This document shows positions 1-9,283 of a stretch of DNA of 64,000 nucleotides, in pieces. Each line of letters starts with the position of its first letter. The first letter of the stretch is position 1. The notes beneath the pieces are model-generated. The model searched no databases and was not told where the DNA came from. It worked only from the letters and a program-made list of their open reading frames with translations. Origin of the DNA: Paenarthrobacter aurescens TC1. GTDB taxonomy: Bacteria; Actinomycetota; Actinomycetes; Actinomycetales; Micrococcaceae. The DNA lies in NCBI GenBank assembly GCA_000014925.1, contig CP000474.1:930001-994000 (forward strand). Reading direction: 5' to 3'. A program made the position numbers and the translations under genes.

Positions 1-561
1 GAGCTCACAGAGGCCATAGGGGCCAAGCTGCTAATCAGGTTCGGTTTGGTGGACGGCTTGCTCGATGAATTGCGGTCCGGCGACCTCGATATCGTGGTGA
101 GTGCTGTCCGCCCACGAGTCCAAGGGGTCACGGGGATTCCACTCTTCGATGAGGAATTTGTCCTGGTGGCTGCTCCGCTCTGGAAAGCGAGCATCACGGG
201 CGTTGACCCCGCCGATGTGGAGTTGTCCGCTATCCCGGTTGTGGCTTACGCGGAGAACCTGCCCATCGTTCGGCGCTACTGGCGGACCGTGTTCGATCGT
301 CGCCCCGATGACCTCCGAACAAGCTGCATCGTGCCCGATCTTCGAGGCGTGCGTGCAGCCATCCTGGCTGGCGCGGGGATGTCTGTATTGCCCAGTTACC
401 TTGTTGAAGACGATCTCTCCACCGGCGCCCTCACCACTCTGCATACTCCCGAGTTCGCACCCCTGAACACCGTGTATTTGGCAACCCGCACCGGCGACCT
501 CGACCGCAACCGTCAGCTGCGGTCCCTCGCTTCCGCCATCCAGAGGCGGGCACGCTTCTGA
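1..561 (+). CDS. LysR-type transcriptional regulator, C-terminal part (5' end outside window)
   Basis: The reading frame is open from base 1 and ends at TGA 559-561, leaving about 186 codons, so the N-terminal winged helix-turn-helix lies upstream. What remains reads as the effector-binding domain of a LysR regulator: GLVDGLLDELRSGDLDIVV matches the family hinge leading into a strand, PLFDEEFVLVAAP is the next typical strand, and GAGMSVLPSYLVEDDL is the segment near the second subdomain that usually reads 'GxGhxxLP'. It should bind a small co-inducer in the cytoplasm; the ligand and target promoter cannot be read from this half. The family assignment is good; nothing here shows what it controls. 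Confidence 0.8.
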   Translation, partial: ELTEAIGAKLLIRFGLVDGLLDELRSGDLDIVVSAVRPRVQGVTGIPLFDEEFVLVAAPLWKASITGVDPADVELSAIPVVAYAENLPIVRRYWRTVFDRRPDDLRTSCIVPDLRGVRAAILAGAGMSVLPSYLVEDDLSTGALTTLHTPEFAPLNTVYLATRTGDLDRNRQLRSLASAIQRRARF

Positions 562-628
562 AGGCCGTCATGCGACCATCTGTGCGCTGGAGAGTTCCCT
601 GATGGTCCACGGCCAGGTCAGGGAAAAC

Positions 629-665
629 AAGAACCCCCGGAAATCCAAGATTTCCGGGGGTTCTT
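629..665. terminator. Perfect 16-bp hairpin between lysR-type gene and tRNA-Thr
   Basis: Arms 629-644 and 650-665 are exact reverse complements around a 5-nt loop, with a G/C-rich middle and T-rich flanks on both sides (TTCTTT on +, TTGTTTT on -). It sits just past the tRNA-Thr 3' end on the minus strand and downstream of the regulator on the plus strand, so it probably terminates both. Confidence 0.85.
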
Positions 666-670
666 TACCG

Positions 671-743
671 AGCTTCCTATCAGAATCGAACTGATGACCT
701 TTTCATTACGAGTGAAACGCTCTACCGACTGAGCTAAGGAAGC
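671..743 (-). tRNA. tRNA-Thr (anticodon CGT)
   Basis: On the minus strand a full cloverleaf folds: acceptor GCTTCCT/AGGAAGC, D stem GCTC/GAGC, anticodon stem TTTCA/TGAAA with loop CTCGTAA (anticodon CGT), and T stem ATCAG/CTGAT with TTCGATT loop. The 3' CCA is not encoded. It reads ACG codons. A plausible promoter lies just upstream and a strong hairpin just downstream, so it appears to be a monocistronic tRNA gene. Confidence 0.96.
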
Positions 744-786
744 ACCGCGTCCATCACCGGTTTCCCGGGCGATCACGCAAGACATA

Positions 787-816
787 ACTGTAATAGAGGC
801 AGCGCGCTCGGGTCAA
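787..816 (-). promoter_or_regulatory. Probable sigma-70-type promoter of tRNA-Thr(CGT)
   Basis: Minus strand: -35 TTGACC (816-811), 18-nt spacer, -10 TACAGT (792-787), ending about 44 nt before the mature tRNA 5' end. The match is by eye and not tested. Confidence 0.5.
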
Positions 817-959
817 AACGAGGGGGCGGGAGGCCGTTGCGGGGATGTTCACCCGCCCGTCGGGCCGGGTTCAGACGGTGGTTTCCCGGCAGCCGGAAGC
901 TGGGGAACTAGCTGTGGTGAGATCCAGCCGCCATGCACACAAGCCGAAGGAGCCGCTCC

Positions 960-1691
960 ATGACCGGGGACGCATTGACCAGGGACGCCAGCCACACACC
1001 GAACCGGCTGAGGCTCGCCGTCGTGGATATGGTGGGGACCACCATCACCGACGATGGCCGCACGGAGCGGGCCATGTCCCGGGCGCTTGCGGAACACGGC
1101 ATCGAACCGGGCAGCAGCCGGTTCGAGAGCATGCTCGGCTACGCCCGGGACACCATGGGCTTCTCTAAAATGACCGTTTTCAGCCACCTTTTCGAGGACT
1201 CCGCTGTGGCCGAAAGCGCCAATAAGGTTTTCGAGAACAGCTATGACGAGCTCATTGAAGACAGGGGTGTCCGCGCGATTGCCGGAGCGGAGGACGCCAT
1301 TTTGTGGATGCGCGAGTCCGGCATGCAGATCTGCCTGGCCACGGGATTCGGCCGTCACACGCAAAACATGGTGCTGGAATCCCTGGGATGGATGGGCCTG
1401 GCGGACCTCAGTCTGTGCCCGGCCGACGCCGGACGTGGACGGCCTTACCCGGACATGATCCTGACGGCCGTGCTCGCATTGGATCTGGACGATGTGCGCG
1501 AGGTGGCGGTGGTGGGCGACACCAGCTCGGACATGCTCTCTGGCGTCCGTTCCGGCGCGTCCCTCGTGGCGGGCGTCCTGACCGGTTCGCATTCTGAGGC
1601 AACGCTACGCGCGGCCGGAGCCACCGTCGTCGTCGATTCCATCAAGCAGCTCCCGCTGTTGGTGGAGAAGCGGGAAGCCAGGCACCTCTAG
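960..1691 (+). CDS. Phosphonatase-like HAD-superfamily hydrolase
   Basis: A 243-residue cytoplasmic HAD-fold hydrolase. Motif I is VVDMVGTT, with the nucleophilic Asp followed by the GTT seen in phosphonoacetaldehyde hydrolase (PhnX) relatives; motif II is in CLATGF; GRGRPYPDM and VVGDTSSDM supply the later lysine/acidic motifs, although the GRPYP position lacks the usual lysine. The helical cap between motifs I and II is of C1 type. The start at 960 is chosen because GAAGGAG at 946-952 sits 7 nt upstream; an in-frame ATG at 933 has no such site. No phosphonate genes are nearby, so the true substrate is unknown. It converges on the peptidase gene, and the two stop codons overlap. Confidence 0.82.
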   Translation: MTGDALTRDASHTPNRLRLAVVDMVGTTITDDGRTERAMSRALAEHGIEPGSSRFESMLGYARDTMGFSKMTVFSHLFEDSAVAESANKVFENSYDELIEDRGVRAIAGAEDAILWMRESGMQICLATGFGRHTQNMVLESLGWMGLADLSLCPADAGRGRPYPDMILTAVLALDLDDVREVAVVGDTSSDMLSGVRSGASLVAGVLTGSHSEATLRAAGATVVVDSIKQLPLLVEKREARHL

Positions 1692-3322
1692 CATTTGAGC
1701 CCGTCCTGCGGCAGCTTGCCGTCAACAAAGTAGTCGTCGACGGCGGTGCTGACGCACGTGTTCGCGCGGCCGTATGCTGTGTGCCCCTCACCTTCCCAGG
1801 TGACGAGTGACGCATTTTCCAGTTGCTTGCGCAGGGACTGGGACCATTCGAGCGGGGTGGCGGGATCGCCGGTGGTACCGACCACCACAATGGGTGCAGA
1901 TCCGTTGTAGACCACTGGTGCCGGGGTGCGGGTGTTGGCGTACGGCCAGTCCTTGCAGGTGACGCCGCCGTACGCGAAGAATGCACCGAACGTGGGGGAG
2001 TCCTGTATGAGGCGGACTTCCTCGGCCCGCATGCCGGCAGTGTCTGTAACCATCGGGTAGTCCAGGCAGTTGATGGCCTGGAACGCGAAAGCGGAGTTGG
2101 AGCTGTACGTGCCGTTGGGTTCGCGGTCGGCGCCCAGATCGGCAAGCCGCATCATCTGCGAGACGTCACCGGAGAAAGCTGTCTCCAGTGCTTGGGTCAG
2201 GGCCGGCCAGCTGAGGTCGTTGTACAGGGGCAGGATGAGCCCGTTGACGACGTCATTGACCGTCACCAAGCGGCCGTCCTTGGCTGTCTGGGGATTCTGG
2301 TCTACGGCATTGATGAGGTCCCGGATTTCCTGGACACCGTTGTCCACGGAGCCGCTGAGGGGGCAGTTTTGCTGTCCCTGGCAGTTGGCCACGTACGTGC
2401 GGAGGGCCTTTTCGAAAGCACGTGCCTGGCCGGCCGTCAGTTCCTCGTTGCTGTTGGCCGGGTCCACTGCGCCGTCAAGGACCATGCGGCCCACGTTGTC
2501 CGGGAAGAGCGATGCGTAGGTTGAACCCAGGAGCGTGCCGTAGGAGAAGCCCAAGTAGTTGAGCTTGGCATCGTTCGCTACCGCGCGCAGGATGTCCAGG
2601 TCCTTGGCAGCGCTCACGGTATCGATGAGTCCCAAAACATCACCGGTCTGCTGGGCGCACTGATCAGCGAATGATTTGTTGAAGGCAAGCGCCGCAGCCA
2701 ATCCTTCGTCAGTGTTCTTGCGGAACACCTTTTCGCGGGCGGCGTCACGTTCGGCGTCGGTCATGCAGGTCACCGGAGCGGAACGGCCCACTCCACGGGG
2801 ATCAAAGCCAACAACATCGTAATTGGCCCGCAACTTCTCGGTGAAGTGGGTGCTGCCGGCGTCCTTGACGAAATCCACGCCGGAGCCGCCAGGTCCGCCG
2901 GGATTTATCAGCACGGAACCTTGCTTGTTGCCCGTGCTGGGCAGCTTAATGACGGAAAGCGCGATGTCCCCGGATGCCGGGTTGGCGTAGTCCTTAGGCA
3001 CCTGGACCTTGCCGCAGTGCAGACCGTCCTCGCACGGGCTCCATTCAACAGACTGCGAGTAGTACTTCTCCAGGCCATCAGGTGCTGATGCGGCGATGGA
3101 CGGATCCACGGTGCTGGTGGACGGCTTGGCCTGTGGTGTTGGGAGGAGCGTGCACGCGCTGAGCACCAGCATGGATGCCAGAGCAACGCAGAGCGCAGCG
3201 ACTCCGCGGCCACGCCTTACCGGCATTGCAACACCCCGGATTGCCGATCCACCACCCGCATCAACGTGGGCAGACCGGTCCCGTGAAGGGGTACCGGCGG
3301 ACCGGCGGGGTGCGGACTTCAT
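1688..3322 (-). CDS. Secreted lipoprotein alpha/beta-hydrolase, tripeptidyl-aminopeptidase (TAP/SlpD-E) type
   Basis: 544 residues. An N-terminal basic stretch and hydrophobic helix end in a lipobox (LVLSAC), so it should be exported and lipid-anchored. The core is the alpha/beta-hydrolase fold: oxyanion region NPGGPGGSG, nucleophile elbow GFSYGTLLG, acid GTTGDPATP and catalytic His in GEGHTAYGR, followed by the TAP-like C-terminal region used by Streptomyces tripeptidyl aminopeptidases. The likely role is peptide hydrolysis at the outer membrane face, though esterase activity cannot be excluded. The start is supported by AGGAG 5 nt upstream; a second in-frame ATG about 32 codons in would still leave a full signal peptide. 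Confidence 0.88.
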   Translation of the reverse strand: MKSAPRRSAGTPSRDRSAHVDAGGGSAIRGVAMPVRRGRGVAALCVALASMLVLSACTLLPTPQAKPSTSTVDPSIAASAPDGLEKYYSQSVEWSPCEDGLHCGKVQVPKDYANPASGDIALSVIKLPSTGNKQGSVLINPGGPGGSGVDFVKDAGSTHFTEKLRANYDVVGFDPRGVGRSAPVTCMTDAERDAAREKVFRKNTDEGLAAALAFNKSFADQCAQQTGDVLGLIDTVSAAKDLDILRAVANDAKLNYLGFSYGTLLGSTYASLFPDNVGRMVLDGAVDPANSNEELTAGQARAFEKALRTYVANCQGQQNCPLSGSVDNGVQEIRDLINAVDQNPQTAKDGRLVTVNDVVNGLILPLYNDLSWPALTQALETAFSGDVSQMMRLADLGADREPNGTYSSNSAFAFQAINCLDYPMVTDTAGMRAEEVRLIQDSPTFGAFFAYGGVTCKDWPYANTRTPAPVVYNGSAPIVVVGTTGDPATPLEWSQSLRKQLENASLVTWEGEGHTAYGRANTCVSTAVDDYFVDGKLPQDGLKC

Positions 3323-3330
3323 GCATTCTC

Positions 3331-4482
3331 CTATTGCTGAATGAGGCTCGTGGCCATGGACTCGACCGCCAACAGCGGCGCCACGTTGGTGGTGGTGATT
3401 CGGACACGGGCTTTGTTGATGGCGTCCATCCGGGCCAAGGTGGTTTCCGGGGTTGAATGGGCCGCGTATTCTTCCAATTCGCTCTTGAGTTCAACGTTGA
3501 CCAGTTCCACTGCGTTCCCCAACTGGATGATGAGGACGTCCCGGTAAAAGGACAGCAGATCCGTCAGCGTGCGGTCCAGTGAGTCGGTGATGGAGCGCTT
3601 GGCACGCCGTTTCTGGTCATCCTCAAGCTGCCTGACTTGGCTGCGCATGGATGGTGGGAGGGTGCCGGATTCGGGAGCGCCCAAGCTTGCCAGCAGTGCG
3701 ATTTTCTCCGCGGCGTCGCGTTCGTCGTTGGAGCTGTTGGCCTCGTCAGTGGCGATCTTGACCAGCTTTTCGGCCATCATCACGGCAGCAGTGACGCCGC
3801 GAAGGCCAAGCGGGATGCGAACGGTATCCATCCGACGTTGCCGCGCCTCGGCGTCGCGGGCCAACCGCCGGGCGATCCCGATATGGCTCTGAGCCGCGCG
3901 CGCCGCACGGTCCGCGAGTTGGCGGTCGACGCCGTCGCGCCTCACCAAAAGCTCGGCGACGTCGGAGGCCGGCGGCAGCCGCAGGCTCACAGGACGGCAT
4001 CGCGACCGGATGGTGACCAGGACGTCGGCAGGTGAGGGGGCACACAGCATCCAGATGGTCCTGGGAGTGGGTTCCTCGATGGCTTTCAGCAAGACGTTGG
4101 TGGTGCGCTCGGCCATGCGGTCCGCGTCCTCCACCACGATGATGCGCCACCGTCCCGTGGCTGGCCGGTCGCCGGCCTTGGACACGAGTTCGCGTGCTTC
4201 GTCGATGGTGATGGTGACCTTTTCGGTGCGCACGAATGTCACATCCGAGTGCGTTTCACCGAGGATCGTGTGGCACGCCGCGCACTCGCCGCAGCCGCGC
4301 ATGGTGACGTCGTCCTGCTCGCAGTTCAAGGCGGCGGCGAATGCCTTGGCTGCGTTGGAACGGCCGGATCCCGGGGGACCGGTGAAAAGCCACGCATGGG
4401 TGAGGCCGGTTTCGCCCTGCGCCGCTTGCCTTAGTTGCGCGACGACGGGCGCTTGCCCTTGGAGGTCGTCCCAGACGCTCAC
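3331..4482 (-). CDS. holB: DNA polymerase III subunit delta' (clamp-loader)
   Basis: 383 residues. The AAA+ N-terminal module starts WDDLQGQAPVV and has the P-loop-like GPPGSGRSN, in which Arg replaces the usual Lys, as is common in the delta' subunit that does not hydrolyse ATP. A four-cysteine zinc knuckle (C..CGECAAC) follows, then IIVVEDADRM and the sensor region LLKAIEEP. It belongs to the clamp-loading complex of the replisome. GTG start at 4482; GTGA overlaps the tmk stop by 4 nt, so the two are translationally coupled. tmk-holB is a widespread bacterial pairing, which strengthens both names. Confidence 0.92.
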   Translation of the reverse strand: MSVWDDLQGQAPVVAQLRQAAQGETGLTHAWLFTGPPGSGRSNAAKAFAAALNCEQDDVTMRGCGECAACHTILGETHSDVTFVRTEKVTITIDEARELVSKAGDRPATGRWRIIVVEDADRMAERTTNVLLKAIEEPTPRTIWMLCAPSPADVLVTIRSRCRPVSLRLPPASDVAELLVRRDGVDRQLADRAARAAQSHIGIARRLARDAEARQRRMDTVRIPLGLRGVTAAVMMAEKLVKIATDEANSSNDERDAAEKIALLASLGAPESGTLPPSMRSQVRQLEDDQKRRAKRSITDSLDRTLTDLLSFYRDVLIIQLGNAVELVNVELKSELEEYAAHSTPETTLARMDAINKARVRITTTNVAPLLAVESMATSLIQQ

Positions 4483-5168
4483 GGGCGGTCGCCCGAAACG
4501 GCTTCGCCCGCAGCGGTTTCGCCCGAAATCCGGTCACCCAACAACGTCTCCACTCGTTCCAGGATCTGTGCTGCCAATGTTTCAATGTCGGCACTGGCAG
4601 CCAGCACCAGATAGCTGGACGGTGCAGCCGCCGCGAGGTCCAGGAATGCGTGGCGGATGGCGGAATGGAAGTGGTCAGGCTCGGACTCCAGCCTGTCCTC
4701 GGTGGCGTCCCCGGCGGTCCGGCGTTGGCGGCCGTCGGAGGGGTCGACGTCGAGCAGTACCGTCAGGTCCGGATGCAGGCCTTCGGTGGCCCACTCATTG
4801 AGTGACAAAACGCCTTCGGCGCCGAGGCCGCGGCCGGCACCCTGATAGGCGACGGATGAATCGATGTAGCGGTCGGTGATGACCACTGTTCCGCCAGCCA
4901 GCGCGGGCCGGATCACTTGGCTGGCATGGGCTGCGCGGGCAGCGGCGAACATGAGGGCTTCCGTGCGGGGATCGATGGTGCCGTTTCCGTGGTCCAGGAC
5001 CAAGGAGCGCAATTTCTCGCCGATGGGGGTGCCGCCTGGTTCGCGGGTGCGCAGCACGGAAAGGCCCTGTGACTCGAGGGCGTCGGAGAGCCGGGCGGCC
5101 TGGGTGGACTTGCCCGCTCCGTCCCCGCCTTCGAAGGCGATGAAAAGGCCTGGACTCTTAATACTCAC
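4479..5168 (-). CDS. tmk: Thymidylate kinase
   Basis: 229 residues; phosphorylates dTMP to dTDP. Visible motifs are the P-loop FEGGDGAGKST near residue 14, REPGGTPIG, the DRYIDSSVAYQGAGRGLG motif (DRY plus lid) and LLDVDPSDGRQRR in the LID region. Length is usual for the family with a slightly extended C-terminus. GTG start at 5168. It is the first gene of the tmk-holB operon and is divergent from the trans-sulfuration gene about 70 bp away. Confidence 0.95.
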   Translation of the reverse strand: MSIKSPGLFIAFEGGDGAGKSTQAARLSDALESQGLSVLRTREPGGTPIGEKLRSLVLDHGNGTIDPRTEALMFAAARAAHASQVIRPALAGGTVVITDRYIDSSVAYQGAGRGLGAEGVLSLNEWATEGLHPDLTVLLDVDPSDGRQRRTAGDATEDRLESEPDHFHSAIRHAFLDLAAAAPSSYLVLAASADIETLAAQILERVETLLGDRISGETAAGEAVSGDRP

Positions 5169-5241
5169 TCGTCTAGCCTACCGATCACCGGCATGCGAGA
5201 CGGCTTTCATCCACAGCATTGCCCGCGACTACGCTGAAACC

Positions 5242-6426
5242 ATGAGCCTTTCCGATCAGCACGCCGCCGATTTGTCTCCGGAAACCGTTGTAGTTGCGGC
5301 CGGCCGCCCCGAGCGCGCCCACGACGAGCCCGTGAATCCGCCCATCGTCTTGTCCTCCACATACTTCGGAACTGGCTCGTTGGGCGATGGAGATCGCGGT
5401 TACGGACGCTACGCCAACCCCACCTGGGATCCCTTCGAGGATGCGCTGGCCAAACTTGAAGGCGCCACCCTGCCCGGCCTGCTCTACGCCTCAGGTCTGG
5501 CAGCGGTCAGCTCAGCGCTGTCCCTTGTTCCCGCGGGTGGTGTGGTGGTCATGCCCTCGCACAGCTACGCAGGTTCACTGGTCATGGCCACCGAGCTGGC
5601 GGAGAAGGGTTTCCTGGAACTTCGCACGGTAGACATCACGGACACGGACGCTGTGAAGGCCCTCATCAGCCCTGAAAGCGGCAAGAAGGCGGACCTGCTC
5701 TGGCTGGAAAGCCCCACCAACCCCATGCTCGGCATCGCCGACGTCCGCGCGCTTACTGACGCCGCACACGCGGCCGGCGCGATCGTGGTCACGGACAATA
5801 CTTTCTCCACGCCTTTGGTGCAGCAGCCCCTCAGCCTGGGTTCCGACGTCGTCCTTCACTCCGTGACCAAGTACCTTGCCGGCCATTCGGACGTTGTCCT
5901 GGGCGCCTTGGTGACGTCCAACCCGGAACTGCGCGCCACCCTGCTCCACCACCGGATCATCCACGGCGGCATCGCCGGACCGTTCGAGGCCTGGCTGGCA
6001 CTTCGCGGCCTCCGCACCCTGGCGTTGCGGATCGAGCGTTCCCAGGCCTCGGCGGCTACGCTCGCCGAACGCCTCAGCGTCCACCCCCGCGTCGAAGCTA
6101 TCCGCTATCCCGGCCTCGCCACGGATCCGGGCCACGAGCGCGCCAAGGCGCAGATGAAGGGCTTTGGCTCCATCCTGTGCATCCAGATCGCCGGCGATGA
6201 ACAGCGCGGCGGTGCCGACGCAGCAGACCACTTGGTCCGCGCCTTGCAGCTCTGGCTTCCCGCCACGTCTTTGGGCGGGGTTGAGTCGCTGATTGAACGC
6301 CGACGCCGGCACACGGCTGAGCCGCTCAGCGTTCCGGAGAACCTGGTCCGGTTGAGCGTTGGAATCGAGAACGTGGAAGACCTCTGGTCCGACCTCGAGC
6401 AAGCGCTGAAGTCGCTGGACGGCTAG
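5242..6426 (+). CDS. PLP-dependent trans-sulfuration enzyme (cystathionine gamma-synthase/lyase-like)
   Basis: 394 residues of the Cys/Met-metabolism PLP family. It shows the substrate segment GRYANPTW, the cofactor-stacking YASGLAAVS region, WLESPTNP, the Asp of VVTDNTFSTP that binds the pyridine nitrogen, and the Schiff-base lysine in HSVTKYLAGHSD. Which reaction it performs (gamma-synthase, lyase or sulfhydrylase) cannot be told reliably from motifs, and no other sulfur genes are adjacent. The frame is open upstream to 4876, but that part overlaps tmk on the other strand; ATG 5242 starts the conserved protein. Confidence 0.88.
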   Translation: MSLSDQHAADLSPETVVVAAGRPERAHDEPVNPPIVLSSTYFGTGSLGDGDRGYGRYANPTWDPFEDALAKLEGATLPGLLYASGLAAVSSALSLVPAGGVVVMPSHSYAGSLVMATELAEKGFLELRTVDITDTDAVKALISPESGKKADLLWLESPTNPMLGIADVRALTDAAHAAGAIVVTDNTFSTPLVQQPLSLGSDVVLHSVTKYLAGHSDVVLGALVTSNPELRATLLHHRIIHGGIAGPFEAWLALRGLRTLALRIERSQASAATLAERLSVHPRVEAIRYPGLATDPGHERAKAQMKGFGSILCIQIAGDEQRGGADAADHLVRALQLWLPATSLGGVESLIERRRRHTAEPLSVPENLVRLSVGIENVEDLWSDLEQALKSLDG

Positions 6427-6436
6427 GCTAAAGAGC

Positions 6437-6778
6437 GTGGACGGAAAAATTTTGATCGCGTACGTTACCACCGGGGTTTACTGGATCCTTGGCTTGGTGG
6501 CCCTTGCCCTGGAACTGTGGGCCTTTGCGGACTGCCTGCGCCACAAGCCGACGCTCTTCGTAGCTGCCTCCAAGCGCACCAAGACCTTTTGGCTGGCCCT
6601 CACCGGAGTGGCACTTGCGATTGGCGCCTTGACCGTTCTGGCAGGCGGCAGCAGCCTGGGGTTGTTCGGGATCGCCGCCGTCACCGCAGCGTGCGTCTAC
6701 CTGGCCGACGTCCGCCCCGCTCTGCGCGAGGCCGGCAGCGGCGGCAACCGCAACGTCGGTCCATACGGCCCCTGGTAG
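6437..6778 (+). CDS. DUF2516 family membrane protein
   Basis: 113 residues with GTG start, 10 nt after the preceding stop, so probably co-transcribed. Three hydrophobic helices are visible (about residues 7-29, 47-66 and 70-90); FADCLRHKP between the first two and the K-T-F-W-L entry to the second are typical of the small actinobacterial DUF2516 family. The function of the family is unknown. Confidence 0.82.
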   Translation: MDGKILIAYVTTGVYWILGLVALALELWAFADCLRHKPTLFVAASKRTKTFWLALTGVALAIGALTVLAGGSSLGLFGIAAVTAACVYLADVRPALREAGSGGNRNVGPYGPW

Positions 6779-6803
6779 CCGGCGCGGTTCCTCTGGATCG
6801 GCC

Positions 6804-7634
6804 TTAGCGGGGAGCCACGGCGTCCCACGCCACCGTCACTTCACCCAAGCGCCACCGTGCCGGACCGTCCTGAAGCGGCCACCCGGCGTCGTGCAGTAAA
6901 CGGCACATACCCGTCCAGCGTTGCCGGTTTCCGAACGACGCCAGAGGTGCCGCTTCCAACCATGCCTTGTCCATGGCTTGCAGGAACGCGTGGATCGCTT
7001 CGCCCGGGACATTTCGGTGAATCAGGGCCTTGGGCAGCCGCTCCGCTACCTCGGACGGCAACTCAAAACTGCCGAACCGCACGGAAAAACTCAGGCTCAA
7101 CGGACGTTCTTTATCCAACGCCACCCACGTCACACGGCGCCCTATCTCGTCGCATGTGCCATCAATGAACAACCCGCCGGGCGCCAGCCGGGACTGCACC
7201 AGATTCCAGATCCCTGCGACGTCCGCTTCCTCGTATTGCCGCAGCACGTTGAAGGCCCGCACCAACACCGGTTCACCCGGAACCGGGATTTCGAAACCGC
7301 CAACGTGGAAGCTCAGCCCGGGCCGTTCAAGGGCTTTGGCGGTCCGCACGCGCTCCGGCTCAATCTCGATCCCGCAGACCCGCACATCGGGCCGTACGGC
7401 TTGAAGCCGTTCAAAAAGCTCGACGGCGGTGGTGGGCGAGGCGCCATAGCCAAGGTCCACCACAAGCGGGTCGACGGCGGCGCGCAGCCGCCACGCTTGG
7501 GGTCCCGCCAACCAGCGGTCCAAGCGGCGCATGCGATTGGGGTTCGTGGTGCCGCGAGTGACGTTGCCAACCGGCTTTCCGCCCCGACTACGGGGAGAGC
7601 CCACCCGTTCCGCTTTTTGCACCACGGCCCCCAC
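6804..7634 (-). CDS. Class I SAM-dependent methyltransferase, substrate unknown
   Basis: About 276 residues. The SAM-binding signature is [12 protein letters not shown] (about residues 58-69), followed by the acidic loop GIEIEPERV and a [14 protein letters not shown] segment resembling post-motif III. N-terminal [16 protein letters not shown] is a recognisable feature of this actinobacterial family. The GTG at 7634 is preceded by AAGGA but the spacing is short (4 nt), so GTG 7622 is an alternative. The longer open frame upstream is only the shadow of gpmA. It is divergent from gpmA. The substrate (RNA, protein or small molecule) cannot be read. Confidence 0.72.
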   Translation of the reverse strand: MGAVVQKAERVGSPRSRGGKPVGNVTRGTTNPNRMRRLDRWLAGPQAWRLRAAVDPLVVDLGYGASPTTAVELFERLQAVRPDVRVCGIEIEPERVRTAKALERPGLSFHVGGFEIPVPGEPVLVRAFNVLRQYEEADVAGIWNLVQSRLAPGGLFIDGTCDEIGRRVTWVALDKERPLSLSFSVRFGSFELPSEVAERLPKALIHRNVPGEAIHAFLQAMDKAWLEAAPLASFGNRQRWTGMCRLLHDAGWPLQDGPARWRLGEVTVAWDAVAPR

Positions 7635-7721
7635 TTTATCCTTGCCAGCATCGGTCCGCGGGGCTCGTTGCCGGACGTAACGACGGGCAGGGCACGTAAC
7701 TGCTCGGCTAGGATGAAAACC

Positions 7722-8468
7722 ATGACTTACAAGCTGATTCTGCTGCGCCATGGCCACAGCGAATGGAACGCCAAGAACCTGTTCACCGGTTGGGTGGACG
7801 TTGACCTGAACGATCAAGGCCGCGAAGAAGCAGTGCGCGGTGGAGAGCTCCTGGTTGAGAACGAGATCCTCCCGGACGTCCTCTACACCTCGCTCCTGAA
7901 GCGTGCCATCAACACGGCCAACATGGCCTTGGACAAGGCCGACCGCGGGTGGATCCCCGTCAAGCGCGACTGGCGCCTGAACGAGCGCCACTACGGCGCC
8001 CTGCAGGGCAAGGACAAGGCCCAGACCCTTGCCGAATTCGGCGAAGAGCAGTTCATGGAATGGCGCCGCAGCTACGACACCCCGCCGCCGCCCCTGTCGG
8101 ACGACAGCGAATTCTCGCAGGCACACGACGTCCGCTACAAGGACCTCGGCGACGCACTGCCGCGCACCGAATGCCTCAAGGACGTTCTGGTCCGCCTGCT
8201 CCCTTACTGGGAATCGGACATCAAGGAAGACCTCAAGGCCGGCAAGACCGTTCTGGTTACCGCCCATGGCAACTCCCTGCGCGCCCTGGTGAAGCACCTG
8301 GATGGCATCAGCGATGACGCCATTGCCGGGCTGAACATCCCCACGGGCATCCCGCTGGTCTACGAACTGGATGAGGACTTCCAGCCCATCAACCCGGGCG
8401 GAACCTACCTGGATCCCGACGCAGCAGCCCAGGCCATCCTCGCGGTGGCCAACCAGGGCAAGAAATGA
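7722..8468 (+). CDS. gpmA: 2,3-bisphosphoglycerate-dependent phosphoglycerate mutase
   Basis: 248 residues; interconverts 3- and 2-phosphoglycerate in glycolysis. The phosphohistidine motif [10 protein letters not shown] is at residue 6 onward, followed by the FTGWVDVDL loop, the [10 protein letters not shown] motif and the second catalytic His in [14 protein letters not shown]; length is normal for dPGM. ATG 7722 begins the conserved protein, and an in-frame ATG at 7713 would add three residues. A strong hairpin follows the stop. In actinobacteria this gene is commonly found next to phoU-senX3-regX3, as here. Confidence 0.96.
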   Translation: MTYKLILLRHGHSEWNAKNLFTGWVDVDLNDQGREEAVRGGELLVENEILPDVLYTSLLKRAINTANMALDKADRGWIPVKRDWRLNERHYGALQGKDKAQTLAEFGEEQFMEWRRSYDTPPPPLSDDSEFSQAHDVRYKDLGDALPRTECLKDVLVRLLPYWESDIKEDLKAGKTVLVTAHGNSLRALVKHLDGISDDAIAGLNIPTGIPLVYELDEDFQPINPGGTYLDPDAAAQAILAVANQGKK

Positions 8469-8482
8469 CGTTGTAGTTAACG

Positions 8483-8523
8483 ACGACGGCGGCCGGTCAC
8501 CTCAGGTGACCGGCCGCCGTCGT
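8483..8523. terminator. 20-bp perfect palindromic hairpin between gpmA and phoU
   Basis: Arms 8483-8502 and 8504-8523 are exact complements with a single base between them, so a few central pairs must open to form the loop. It lies between the two convergent stop codons and should end transcription both ways. Its left arm shares 19 identical bases with the terminator at 62002-62038. Confidence 0.85.
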
Positions 8524-8536
8524 TAATGCTCCAGTG

Positions 8537-9190
8537 TTAGAAGCCCTCGGGCTGCCATTCGCCGGTCACCAAGTAGGTGACCTTGCGCGCGACCGAAACG
8601 CCGTGATCGGCGAAGCGTTCGAAGTAGCGGCTGGCCAGGGCGACGTCCACGGTGGTGGACGGGCTTTCAGTCCATTCGGGGGAGGCGATGGCCTTGAAGA
8701 CGCTGAGGTGGAGGTCGTCTACGGCGATGTTGATCTTGAGGATGTCGCGGGCTACCTCAAGATCGCGGGTCTCCAGCAGTTCAATGACCTTGGCGGTGAT
8801 CTCGATGTCGTGCTGGGCCATGGCCTTGAAGGTCTGGGTCAGCGACGACGGGATCACGGTGGCCGGGTAGCGCAGGCGCGCCAGCTGGGCAACGTGGCGG
8901 GCCAGGTCACCCATGCGTTCCAGCGACGCACTCATGCGCAGCGAACCTACAATCATGCGGAGGTCGCTCGCGACAGGACCCTGCAAGGCAAGGATGTCGA
9001 TGGCACGCTCGTCGAGGCTGTTCTGCAGGAAGTCGATGCGGGCATCTGCCGCAATGACGTCCTGGGCAAGATCCACGTCGGCGCCTTCGAAGGACGTAGT
9101 AGCCTTCGTGATTGCTTCGTGAACCAGCTTGGAGATCTCGATGAGGTCGTCACCTACCTGGGTGAGCTCCTCCTGAAAAACCTTGCGCAC
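8537..9190 (-). CDS. phoU: Phosphate signalling protein PhoU
   Basis: 217 residues made of two similar three-helix repeats; the metal-binding-type motif is seen as LERMGDLARHVAQL in the first repeat and as RYFERFADHGVSVARKV in the second. It is cytoplasmic and links the Pst phosphate transporter to the SenX3/PhoR kinase. GTG at 9190 has AAAGGA 7 nt upstream and begins with the conserved RKVFQEEL. The much longer open frame beyond it only shadows senX3. It is divergent from senX3, with PHO-box-like repeats in between. Confidence 0.94.
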   Translation of the reverse strand: MRKVFQEELTQVGDDLIEISKLVHEAITKATTSFEGADVDLAQDVIAADARIDFLQNSLDERAIDILALQGPVASDLRMIVGSLRMSASLERMGDLARHVAQLARLRYPATVIPSSLTQTFKAMAQHDIEITAKVIELLETRDLEVARDILKINIAVDDLHLSVFKAIASPEWTESPSTTVDVALASRYFERFADHGVSVARKVTYLVTGEWQPEGF

Positions 9191-9283
9191 TAAGGCGTCC
9201 TTTCCTTGGAAATCCTGTTCCCATGGTGGGGGTCGGATTTCAAAACCATTGACAGTCCAACCAGTAACTGTGTCAGGGACCAG

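Noticed and set aside
705..716. GAAACGCTCTACC as a LacI-type operator
   Set aside because: It is part of tRNA-Thr(CGT) and lacks the right half-site.
4249..4434. Loss of function in holB because the P-loop lysine is replaced by arginine
   Set aside because: The delta' subunit commonly has a non-catalytic P-loop, so this is normal for the family.
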